Shown piece by piece: positions 1 through 5,379 of a DNA stretch of 5,400 nucleotides. The stretch is from Hydrogenophaga sp. Lineage in GTDB: Bacteria > Pseudomonadota > Gammaproteobacteria > Burkholderiales > Burkholderiaceae_C. Under the pieces are notes generated by a model that was given only the letters and a program-made list of their open reading frames with translations, ran no database searches and had not been told where the DNA came from. How positions within the stretch are numbered: position 1 is the stretch's first letter; each line of letters opens with the position of its first letter. Made by a program: the position numbers and the translations under genes. The stretch lies in the NCBI GenBank assembly GCA_030684755.1, contig JAUXXN010000457.1:1-5400 (forward strand), read 5' to 3'.

Positions 1-614
1 TCAAGGTGTTCCAGGGCGAGCGCGAAATCGCCGCTGGCAACAAAGCGCTGGGCGAATTCAACCTCGAAGGCATCCCGGCTGCAGCCCGTGGCACGCCCCA
101 GATTGAAGTGTCCTTTGACATCGACGCCAACGGCATCTTGCACGTGGGCGCCAAAGACAAAGGCACCGGCAAAGAAAACAAAATCACCATCAAGGCCAAC
201 TCGGGTCTGAGCGAAGCCGAAATTCAGCAAATGGTGAAAGACGCCGAACTGAACGCCGCCGACGACAAGAAAAAGGTCGAACTGGTGCAGTCCCGCAACC
301 AAGGCGAAGCCCTGGTGCACAGCGTGAAGAAGAGCCTGGCCGAACACGGCGACAAACTCGACGCGGCTGAAAAAGAAGCCATCGAGACGGCCATGAAAGA
401 CGTTGAAGAAGCGCTCAAAGGCGAAGACAAAGCCGCCATTGAAGCCAAGACCGAAACGCTCATGTCGGCCAGCCAGAAGCTGGGCGAAAAAGTGTACGCA
501 GCCTCGCAAGCCGAAGCTGCGGCCGGCGCCGAAGGCGCAAGCCAAGGCAGCGCCAGCAAACAGGCCGACGACGACATCGTTGACGCCGAAGTCAAAGAAG
601 TCAAAAAGGGCTGA
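1..614 (+). CDS. dnaK: DnaK (Hsp70 chaperone), C-terminal part; 5' end outside the window
   Basis: ATP-dependent cytosolic Hsp70 chaperone that binds exposed hydrophobic peptides and works with DnaJ and GrpE. Only the last 203 codons are present, with complete codons from base 3. The stretch begins inside the substrate-binding beta domain (VFQGERE, then [26 protein letters not shown] and [14 protein letters not shown]). It continues through the charged helical lid ([14 protein letters not shown] onward). The end is a low-complexity Ala/Gly/Ser/Gln tail closing in [15 protein letters not shown], which corresponds to the conserved acidic C-terminal tail of bacterial DnaK. The gene ends with TGA at 612-614 and dnaJ follows on the same strand, the usual bacterial order. 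No frameshift is seen. Identity is near certain from the conserved motifs. Confidence 0.97.
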   Translation, partial: KVFQGEREIAAGNKALGEFNLEGIPAAARGTPQIEVSFDIDANGILHVGAKDKGTGKENKITIKANSGLSEAEIQQMVKDAELNAADDKKKVELVQSRNQGEALVHSVKKSLAEHGDKLDAAEKEAIETAMKDVEEALKGEDKAAIEAKTETLMSASQKLGEKVYAASQAEAAAGAEGASQGSASKQADDDIVDAEVKEVKKG

Positions 615-771
615 TCCGCCACCCCACGAACGGTTGTGGGGCGCACACAGGCCACGTTTTGGGCACCGCCCAGCACCCACCTAACCGCCCCGCAACCGAT
701 CAGCCGCCGCGCTCGGGCATTGAAAAATGCACGTTCGCGGCGTTTGTGTTCACACTGAACTGCACGACACC
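615..771 (+). other. dnaK-dnaJ intergenic spacer
   Basis: A 157-bp gap between the dnaK stop and the dnaJ start. It holds one small hairpin (622-641) and no supportable gene. A TTGAAA at 720-725 could be a -35, but I found no convincing -10 at the right distance and no sigma-32 CCCCAT box, so I do not call a promoter. dnaJ is probably transcribed at least partly by read-through from dnaK, as in many proteobacteria; that is inference. Confidence 0.6.
622..641 (+). terminator. Weak hairpin after dnaK (attenuator or processing site)
   Basis: CCCCAC (622-627) pairs perfectly with GTGGGG (636-641). The stem can extend inward by a G-T and an A-T pair, leaving a 4-nt loop. It starts 7 nt past the dnaK stop. 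There is no T-run directly after it; the nearest TTTT is at 657-660. It is therefore a poor factor-independent terminator, more likely a partial attenuator or an mRNA-stabilising stem that lowers dnaJ expression relative to dnaK. Confidence 0.4.
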
Positions 772-1905
772 ATGGCTAAACGAGATTTTTACGAAGTGCT
801 GGGCGTTCCGAAAAACGCGTCTGACGAAGAAATCAAGAAGGCGTATCGCAAACTGGCGATGAAGCACCACCCCGACCGCAACCAGGGTGACGCGGCCAAA
901 GCCGCCGAAGAGCGCTTCAAGGAAGCCAAAGAAGCCTACGAAATGCTGTCGGACCCGCAGAAGAAAGCGGCCTACGACCAATACGGACACGCCGGCGTTG
1001 ACCCCAACATGCGCGGCGGCCCTGGTGGCGCCGAAGGCTTTGGCGGATTCGGCGAATCGTTTGGCGACATCTTTGGCGACATCTTTGGTGGTGCACGCGG
1101 CCAACGCGGCGGACGCCAGGTGTACCGGGGCGCCGACCTGTCGTACGCCATGGAAATCACCCTGGAAGAAGCGGCCGCCGGCAAAGACAGCCAGATTCGC
1201 ATTCCCAGCTGGGACGACTGCGACACCTGCAAAGGCACCGGCGCCAAACCCGGCACCAGCGTCAAGACCTGCCACACCTGCCACGGCCAGGGCCAGGTGC
1301 AAATGCGCCAGGGCTTCTTTAGCGTGCAGCAAACCTGCCCCACCTGCCACGGCACCGGCAAGATCATCCCCGACCCCTGCACCGCCTGCCACGGCCAAGG
1401 CAAGATCAAAAAGCAGAAAACGCTGGAAATCAAAATCCCGGCTGGTATTGACGACGGCCAGCGCATCCGCAGCACCGGCAACGGCGCACCCGCCCAAAAC
1501 GGCGGCCCATCGCGCGACCTCTACATTGAAGTGCGCCTGCGCAAGCACGACATTTTTGAGCGCGAGGGCGACGACCTGCACTGCCAAGTCCCGGTGAGCA
1601 TGACCACCGCCTCACTTGGCGGCGAAATCGACGTGCCCACGCTGCAAGGCAAAGCCACCATCGACCTGCCCGAAGGCACGCAAAGCGGCAAAACCTTCCG
1701 CCTGCGCGGCAAAGGCATCAAAGGCGTGCGCAGCAGCTACCCCGGCGACCTGTATTGCCACGTGGCCGTGGAAACACCGGTGAAACTGACCGAGTACCAG
1801 CGCAAATTGCTGAAAGAGCTGGACGACTCGTTCAAAAGTGGCGGCCACAAACACAGCCCGAACGACCAAGGGTGGTTTGAGAAGGCGAAGAGCTTTTTTA
1901 GTTGA
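772..1905 (+). CDS. dnaJ: DnaJ (Hsp40 co-chaperone), complete
   Basis: Cytosolic J-domain co-chaperone that delivers unfolded clients to DnaK and stimulates its ATPase. The protein is 377 aa, matching the usual length (E. coli DnaJ is 376). The order of domains is: J domain (residues 1 to about 70) with the HPD motif at 33-35; Gly/Phe region about 76-118; zinc-binding domain with four canonical CxxCxGxG repeats (Cys 150/153, 167/170, 189/192, 203/206); and C-terminal beta domains from about 215. This is a type I (class A) J-protein. The ATG at 772 is chosen because [12 protein letters not shown] is the conserved DnaJ start. An upstream ATG at 727 in the same frame would add 15 unrelated residues. 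No strong Shine-Dalgarno is visible before 772. All key residues are intact. Confidence 0.98.
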   Translation: MAKRDFYEVLGVPKNASDEEIKKAYRKLAMKHHPDRNQGDAAKAAEERFKEAKEAYEMLSDPQKKAAYDQYGHAGVDPNMRGGPGGAEGFGGFGESFGDIFGDIFGGARGQRGGRQVYRGADLSYAMEITLEEAAAGKDSQIRIPSWDDCDTCKGTGAKPGTSVKTCHTCHGQGQVQMRQGFFSVQQTCPTCHGTGKIIPDPCTACHGQGKIKKQKTLEIKIPAGIDDGQRIRSTGNGAPAQNGGPSRDLYIEVRLRKHDIFEREGDDLHCQVPVSMTTASLGGEIDVPTLQGKATIDLPEGTQSGKTFRLRGKGIKGVRSSYPGDLYCHVAVETPVKLTEYQRKLLKELDDSFKSGGHKHSPNDQGWFEKAKSFFS

Positions 1906-1913
1906 GGGTGTTT

Positions 1914-1938
1914 AGGGGGTCGGGCCAACCGGCCCCCT
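1914..1938. terminator. Strong GC hairpin between convergent dnaJ and the accessory operon
   Basis: AGGGGGTCGG (1914-1923) pairs with CCGGCCCCCT (1929-1938), a 10-bp stem with one G-T wobble and a 5-nt loop, 8 nt after the dnaJ stop. It also lies downstream of the minus-strand operon, whose last stop codon ends at 1983, so it could serve both directions. Neither flank has a real T-run (TTCTGG on +, AAACACC on -). It is not a textbook intrinsic terminator and may need Rho or act as a 3' stabiliser. Confidence 0.6.
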
Positions 1939-1982
1939 TCTGGCGCTTGGGGTTCTTGGTTGCCATATCAGGCGGCACCACC

Positions 1983-2198
1983 CTAAGCTTGTAGTTTTCC
2001 AATCCATTCATTGAACGCCGGGCTCTTGGCCCTGATGGCATCCGTACCCGTCCCGTCGCCCGCATAGGCCACACTGCCCTGCTGGTTCGCCAAAACAAAG
2101 TCGCTCTTTGCCAGCGGCTGGCCGTCAAACACCTTGACCACCGCCTCCACGGCTCGGGTTTGGCAATCCTGATGTGCAAATTGCAGCTTCATCGTCAT
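1983..2198 (-). pseudogene. 71-aa frame; possible N-terminal stub of type III restriction subunit Res
   Basis: Short frame last in the minus-strand operon. Its ATG overlaps the rhuM stop as ATGA (4 nt), and AAGGA at 2205-2209 lies 6 nt upstream, so the 2198 start is well supported; a second ATG at 2192 is also possible. Residues 3 to about 34 (MKLQFAHQDCQTRAVEAVVKVFDGQPLAKSDF, shown here in pieces: MKLQF, QTRAVEAVV, VFDGQPL) resemble the opening of type III restriction helicase-nuclease (Res) proteins, which start MKLQF and then carry a Q-x-x-A-V/A-x-A-V pattern and a GQP. Res is usually 900-1000 aa. Here the frame ends after 71 residues with no Walker A, DEAD-box or nuclease motif, and the tail (DAIRAKSPAFNEWIGKLQA) is unrecognised. 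It is most simply a deletion remnant, which may or may not be translated into something useful. Family assignment is from memory of the pattern, not a search. Confidence 0.5.
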
Positions 2199-3268
2199 GG
2201 GGCGTCCTTGTTGTTCTGTGCACCCAGCCGCAGCGGCTCGGCATCTTTCAGCAGGCGGTCAAAGTCGCTTTCAAACAAGCGGTCTTGCACGATGCGGTAT
2301 TTTTCAAATTCGGTTTCGGCGTGCAGCTTGGCCTGCTCGTGCGAAATCTTGCCAGGGCCGGTCAAAATTTCATGGCCGTTGAACTCCAGAAATCCATCCA
2401 GCCGTTTGGCCCAGTCGGCCATGGACATGGGGATTTTGCGCACCGCTTGCAACTCGCCAAAGTCCAGATACAGCGAGACGATGCGCTCCAGATACGCCAG
2501 CTCATCGGCGTTCAGGTAGTTCTTGGCTACGGACACGTCGGTTTTGACGATCTTGCCCTGCGGTGCAGACTCCCACGACGTCAGCCCCATGTGCGGCTTG
2601 TCGGCATCTGCCCGCACCACAATCACTTCGGCTGCTGTGTGCCGATGCACCGCCCAGTGCAGCTTGTTTTGCACCAGCGCAAAAAACTCGCGCGTGGTTT
2701 GCGCACTTCTGTCGTAATCAAATGCCGTGGCATACAGGTCCGTCACTTTTTGGTAAAACTTGCGCTCAGACAACCGAATCTCGCGAATGACTGCTTGCTG
2801 CCGCTCAAAGTACTCGTCGGTGAACAAATGGCCTTTTTTCAGGCGCTCCACATCCATCGTCCAACCCTGGATGGTGTAGTCCTTCACGATCTGCGTGGCC
2901 CACTTGCGAAACTGCACCGCCCGCGGATTGTTCACCTTGAAGCCCACCGCAATGATGGCCTGTAGGTTGTAGTGCTTGGTGTGGCGCGCCACTTGCCGCT
3001 CCCCCTCGGCTTGAACAATCCGGAAATTCCGGACAGTTGCCTCGTTCTCGTTCAACTCACCATCGGCCAACAAGGTCTGCAAATGTTCGTTGACGGTGCG
3101 CACATCCACATCGTAGAGCGCAGCCATCATCTTCTGCGTCAGCCAGATGTTCTCGTCCTCGTAGCGCATTTCCACACTGGTTTCCTGCGCACCCGTGGCC
3201 GCCACAAAAGTCAGGTATTCCGCAGCCGAAGAGCGGACGATAGACACCGCTTGCTGTTTTTTGGCCAT
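2195..3268 (-). CDS. rhuM: RhuM-family protein (COG3943 / Virulence_RhuM), complete
   Basis: Member of the RhuM family, first named from Salmonella pathogenicity island 3. The biochemical role is not established, and members are often found beside restriction-modification and other defence genes. The protein is 357 aa. The conserved N-terminal block is clear: MRYEDENIWLTQ at 34-45, a likely helix-turn-helix-like segment at about 46-70 (MMAALYDVDVRTVNEHLQTL), the ATVRNFRIVQ stretch at 77-86, then YNLQAIIAVGFKVNNPRAVQFRKWA at 100-124. The C-terminal half holds HMGLTSW (226-232) and the VAKNYLNADEL block (248-257). No membrane segment or signal peptide is seen. The ATG at 3268 overlaps the previous stop by one base (TGATG), and AAGGAG at 3275-3280 lies 6 nt upstream. 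The TTG one codon earlier is a weaker choice. It looks full length and undamaged, unlike its direct neighbours. Confidence 0.88.
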   Translation of the reverse strand: MAKKQQAVSIVRSSAAEYLTFVAATGAQETSVEMRYEDENIWLTQKMMAALYDVDVRTVNEHLQTLLADGELNENEATVRNFRIVQAEGERQVARHTKHYNLQAIIAVGFKVNNPRAVQFRKWATQIVKDYTIQGWTMDVERLKKGHLFTDEYFERQQAVIREIRLSERKFYQKVTDLYATAFDYDRSAQTTREFFALVQNKLHWAVHRHTAAEVIVVRADADKPHMGLTSWESAPQGKIVKTDVSVAKNYLNADELAYLERIVSLYLDFGELQAVRKIPMSMADWAKRLDGFLEFNGHEILTGPGKISHEQAKLHAETEFEKYRIVQDRLFESDFDRLLKDAEPLRLGAQNNKDAP

Positions 3269-3741
3269 CAAACGCTCCTTGTTAAATCAACAGTTTGGCT
3301 GGCCTGCCGCTCCTTGGCCAGTTGCACCACGCCGTGCAGCTGCGCCTGCAACACCTGTACATCGGGCAGGGCATGCAGGTACTGCGCCAGGCGGATGTTG
3401 GCACTGTCCAAATCCATCAGCTCCACCTGCTCGCGGTCGGCGCTAGCGCACAAAATCAGGCCAATGGGCGATGCCTCGCCCTCGGCGCGGTCGTTCTGGT
3501 TCAGCCAGCGCAGATACACCTGTACCAATTGTGTCGACAGCGTCGACACAATCTGCTCGCCATAGTTGGCACGGGCTTCGCCCAGCACCTCGCGGCGAAT
3601 GCGTTCGCCCACCCACCAATACAGCAGGGTCTGCGCACTGTTGGCCGTACTGGCCACATGCGCACGCGCCTGCTCAATGAGCTGGCGCACATCGTTCAAC
3701 AAAGCGGGAACGGTGGCACCTGATGTCTGAATGGAGTTCAT
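3268..3741 (-). CDS. DUF1016/YhcG-family protein with an in-frame internal deletion
   Basis: DUF1016 (YhcG-type, PDDEXK_nuclease) proteins are usually about 340-380 aa, with an N-terminal DUF1016_N domain and a C-terminal PD-(D/E)xK nuclease fold. This frame is only 157 aa. Residues 14-74 match the start of the family (LLNDVRQLIEQAR, LLYWWVGERIR, NYGEQIVSTLSTQLVQ). From about residue 76 the sequence jumps to the very end of the family (VYLRWLNQND, SPIGLILCA, REQVELMDL, NIRLAQYLHALP, LAKER). The intervening 170 or so residues are missing, including the catalytic DxxxD/ExK part of the nuclease core, so nuclease activity is not expected. The ATG at 3741 is chosen because GGGAAG (3749-3754) sits 7 nt upstream; a GTG at 3765 lacks this. 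The stop overlaps the rhuM start by 1 nt and the start overlaps the stop of the preceding small frame by 4 nt. It could be a decayed gene or a non-catalytic mini-protein; the frame itself is clean. Confidence 0.8.
   Translation of the reverse strand: MNSIQTSGATVPALLNDVRQLIEQARAHVASTANSAQTLLYWWVGERIRREVLGEARANYGEQIVSTLSTQLVQVYLRWLNQNDRAEGEASPIGLILCASADREQVELMDLDSANIRLAQYLHALPDVQVLQAQLHGVVQLAKERQASQTVDLTRSV
3528..3552. repeat. Perfect 11-bp inverted repeat with 3-nt spacer inside the DUF1016 remnant
   Basis: ATTGTGTCGAC (3528-3538), spacer AGC, then GTCGACACAAT (3542-3552). It contains TGTCG (3532-3536), 7 bases, then CGACA (3544-3548), the same dyad and spacing found twice upstream of fic. 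On the minus strand it encodes IVSTLSTQ, a stretch that is conserved in DUF1016 proteins, so part of the symmetry may come from codon choice. It ends about 12 bases from the apparent internal deletion point. Confidence 0.85.
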
Positions 3742-3908
3742 CGGAGTACTTCCCAAACACCGCACTGCGCCAATTCACCACGAGGCTCGTGGAGAATCCA
3801 TTCGTGACGCAGTGCGTCACACATTGGAAAAGCCTGAAAAAACGCACGCATGTGGCGGCCCACCAGCCAGCCAGTTTGCACCTGAATATTGGCCACACCA
3901 CACCCCAT
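3738..3908 (-). CDS. 56-aa coupled small frame with DUF1016-like pieces (possible second remnant)
   Basis: This short frame fills what would otherwise be a gap. Its ATG (3908) overlaps the TGA of the preceding 67-aa frame as TGATG. Its TGA (3738-3740) overlaps the ATG of the DUF1016 remnant as ATGA. Two segments look like DUF1016_N motifs: VQTGWLVGRHM (residues 10-20), like the family's TYWLIGR, and MRAFFQAFPMCDALRHE (20-36), like the family's MRxFYxAFPxxxALRxEL. The two motifs are normally separated by about 40 residues and here run into each other. The last 20 residues (WILHEPRGELAQCGVWEVLR) are unrecognised. No independent Shine-Dalgarno is convincing, so translation would depend on coupling. 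It may be a second, more heavily eroded DUF1016 copy, or chance. The overlaps are seen directly; the homology is inference. Confidence 0.38.
   Translation of the reverse strand: MGCGVANIQVQTGWLVGRHMRAFFQAFPMCDALRHEWILHEPRGELAQCGVWEVLR
3778..3792. repeat. Short palindrome, CCACGAG-G-CTCGTGG
   Basis: A perfect 7-bp inverted repeat around one central base, within the 56-aa frame. As RNA or single-stranded DNA it would form a 6-bp stem with a 3-nt loop. No function is evident. It lies 11 bases from another palindrome (3804-3820). Confidence 0.6.
3804..3820. repeat. Short palindrome, GTGACGC-AGT-GCGTCAC
   Basis: Seven-base arms with a 3-nt spacer, within the part of the 56-aa frame that encodes CDALRH. 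The core CGCAGTGCG also recurs in inverted orientation at 3761-3769 (CGCACTGCG), giving a longer-range inverted pair with the same sequence. It may be incidental to the codons, or a trace of hairpin-mediated deletion. Confidence 0.55.
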
Positions 3909-4111
3909 CAAATCACCGTAAGGCCGATGTCCAGCACCGCCAACTCCAGTTGCAGGCTGGCCAGCTTCTCGTCGGCTTTGTCGCCCACAAGCTGGTTGTC
4001 GCTCAAAACCTCGGGAGCGGCTTGGCGCAGCAGGGCCAGCAGTTCGGCTTGGCGTTGGGCCAAGGCGTCGGGGCTGTGGCCGAGTTCGGTGAGGTGGGTG
4101 TTGTTGTTCAT
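3908..4111 (-). pseudogene. 67-aa frame; possible N-terminal stub of a type III DNA methyltransferase (Mod)
   Basis: Short frame starting 42 bp after the fic stop. AAGGGAG at 4115-4121 lies only 3 nt before the ATG at 4111, so translation initiation is plausible. Residues 1-41 (SPDALAQRQAELLALLRQ, then APEVLSDNQL) have the feel of the leader of type III Mod proteins, which begin with a short helical segment followed by a LLPEVFxDxxL-like pattern before the methyltransferase domain. The DPPY and FxGxG motifs of a methyltransferase are absent because the frame ends at 67 residues. The tail from residue 42 (VGDKADEKLASLQLELAVLDIGLTVI) is not recognised and may come from another gene end joined by deletion. 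The position at one end of a block that has a Res-like stub at the other end supports the reading. The identity is a weak inference; otherwise treat it as a hypothetical helical peptide. Confidence 0.42.
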
Positions 4112-4153
4112 GGGCTCCCTTGGTGGCTGTGCTGTGGCGTTTGAATCGCGCTT

Positions 4154-5272
4154 TCAGGCGTAGGGCTGGAATTGGTTGTTGTCACGGCTGAGCAGTTGCA
4201 TCAGCTTGGGGTGAATGAAGAGCTTTTCTTTGCCAAACGGCATTTCGCGCAGCACGCCCAGGGCGGCCAGGTCGTGCAAGTAACGCGAGGCGGCTTGGCG
4301 TTGGGCAATACCTTTGTCAACAAGGTTGCCGATGCGGCAATAGGGCTGCTCAAAGATCACGTCCACCAGTTCGCGGGTGTAGATCTTGGGCAGGCTGGTG
4401 CGCACGTGTTCGGTGGTGTGCTCTGCCAGGGTGCGGATGGCGGCGATCTTGGCCGTCGTCCACTTCGATGTTTCTGCCACGGCCTGCAGCATGAAGATCA
4501 GCCAGGGCTCCCAGGCTTGGTCGCGTGTGACACTGAGCAGCAAACGGTAGTAATCGGCCTTGTGGGCAATCACATGGCGGCTGAGGTAAAGGATGGGTAG
4601 GTTCAACAGCTCTTCCTGAATCAGGTAGAGGATGTTGAGTACGCGGCCGGTACGGCCATTGCCGTCGGTGAAGGGGTGAATGGCTTCAAACTGGTAGTGG
4701 CCCACGGCCATGCGGACCAAGGGGTCCAGCTCGGTCTGGTTGTGCAGAAAGCGCTCCCAATTGGCCAGCATGTCGCGCAAGCGGGCTTCGCCATCAGGCG
4801 GGGTGTATACCACCTCGCCGGAGCGGTCGTTGGCAAGCTGGGTGCCCGGGGTGCGGCGGATGTCCATGTCCACCCCTTTGAGGGTGCGGCACACCTCCAC
4901 AGCGGTGGCGGTGCACAGCGGGCGGCTTTTGAGCGACTGAAAACCCTGTTGCAGCGCGGTGCGATAGCGCAGCGCCTCTTTGGTGGCCGGGTCGGCATTG
5001 TCATGGCCCTGCGCATACTGAAACAGCTGGTCGGTCGTGGTGACGATGTTTTCAATTTCGGAGCTGTCTTTGGCTTCCAGCAGAGGGATGGTGTTGATAA
5101 GCATCGCCTGGTTGGGAATCAACTCGGCGGCCTGCTTGAGTTCAGCCAGCGCGGCGCGGGCCTCGATGCAAGCCTTGAGCACGGCCCGGGTCTCCAGCTC
5201 GTGCGCTGGTGGTAGCGCAAGGAGCTGGTTGTGAGGCTGCTCGGGGTGCCAGGCAAGGGCGGCGTTGGTCAT
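4154..5272 (-). CDS. Fic-domain protein adenylyltransferase, class II (SoFic-like)
   Basis: Fic enzymes transfer AMP from ATP to a hydroxyl side chain of a target protein. This one is 372 aa and has the full class II layout. Residues 1 to about 85 match the Fic/DOC N-terminal domain, including the inhibitory helix motif S-x-x-x-E-N (Ser70, Glu74, Asn75), whose Glu blocks productive ATP binding. The flap region is [10 protein letters not shown] (152-161). The active-site loop [12 protein letters not shown] is at 199-210 with catalytic His199, all canonical. The C-terminus (about 300-360) looks like a winged-helix module ([41 protein letters not shown]). The start at 5272 is chosen because [13 protein letters not shown] fits the family start and length; a TTG at 5299 in frame is less likely. 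No clear Shine-Dalgarno precedes it. It resembles the Shewanella SoFic group in length and architecture. The substrate is unknown. First gene of the minus-strand block. Confidence 0.93.
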   Translation of the reverse strand: MTNAALAWHPEQPHNQLLALPPAHELETRAVLKACIEARAALAELKQAAELIPNQAMLINTIPLLEAKDSSEIENIVTTTDQLFQYAQGHDNADPATKEALRYRTALQQGFQSLKSRPLCTATAVEVCRTLKGVDMDIRRTPGTQLANDRSGEVVYTPPDGEARLRDMLANWERFLHNQTELDPLVRMAVGHYQFEAIHPFTDGNGRTGRVLNILYLIQEELLNLPILYLSRHVIAHKADYYRLLLSVTRDQAWEPWLIFMLQAVAETSKWTTAKIAAIRTLAEHTTEHVRTSLPKIYTRELVDVIFEQPYCRIGNLVDKGIAQRQAASRYLHDLAALGVLREMPFGKEKLFIHPKLMQLLSRDNNQFQPYA

Positions 5273-5305
5273 GATGCAAAAAGTTTGTTTTAGCGACAAA
5301 TGGAC

Positions 5306-5334
5306 AACTCATGTCGCCACCGACGACACGTCAA
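5306..5334 (-). promoter_or_regulatory. Possible fic promoter overlapped by an operator
   Basis: On the minus strand, TTGACG (5334-5329) is a good -35. Seventeen bases further is TGAGTT (5311-5306), a poor -10. The TGTCG-N7-CGACA dyad sits exactly in the spacer between them, as expected for a repressor site. The predicted start would leave a leader of about 25 nt before the ATG at 5272. The weak -10 keeps confidence low. Confidence 0.3.
5310..5330. promoter_or_regulatory. Operator-like dyad, copy 1: CATGTCG-N7-CGACACG
   Basis: Inverted repeat with 7-base arms and 7-base spacer, 13 of 14 arm bases symmetrical (one mismatch). It lies 38 bp upstream of the fic start and has the same core and spacing as the copy at 5380-5400. 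Likely the binding site of a dimeric regulator. The regulator is unknown: it could be the winged-helix C-terminus of this Fic, RhuM, or a gene outside the window. Confidence 0.6.
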
Positions 5335-5379
5335 CAAAACATGTTCTTGTTTCAATGAAAAGGCGACACGTTTTTATCT

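Noticed and set aside
720..748. TTGAAA as a possible sigma-70 or heat-shock promoter for dnaJ
   Set aside because: No acceptable -10 box and no CCCCAT element at the right spacing.
700..1587. Long minus-strand open frame (295 aa) across dnaJ
   Set aside because: Shadow of dnaJ in GC-rich DNA; Ala/Val-rich with no motif, while the plus strand encodes an unmistakable DnaJ.
1898..2179. A 93-aa minus-strand frame overlapping the Res-like stub and reaching into the dnaJ stop
   Set aside because: It is out of frame with the stub that has the ribosome-binding site and coupled start, is rich in Arg/Trp as shadow frames are, and runs through the GC hairpin. The tail ENYKLRVVPPDMATKNPK reads protein-like, but I could not tie it to a family.
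2174..2965. Long plus-strand open frame (263 aa) across rhuM
   Set aside because: Antisense shadow of rhuM; the minus-strand frame has family motifs and a good ribosome-binding site.
3674..3901. A 75-aa minus-strand frame spanning the gap and the start of the DUF1016 remnant
   Set aside because: It conflicts with the coupled 56-aa frame, runs out of frame into the DUF1016 start, and has no recognisable motif.
5272..5299. TTG start at 5299 for Fic, adding nine residues
   Set aside because: The extension MSLKQTFCI is not like the family N-terminus, and the ATG at 5272 gives the typical 372-aa length.
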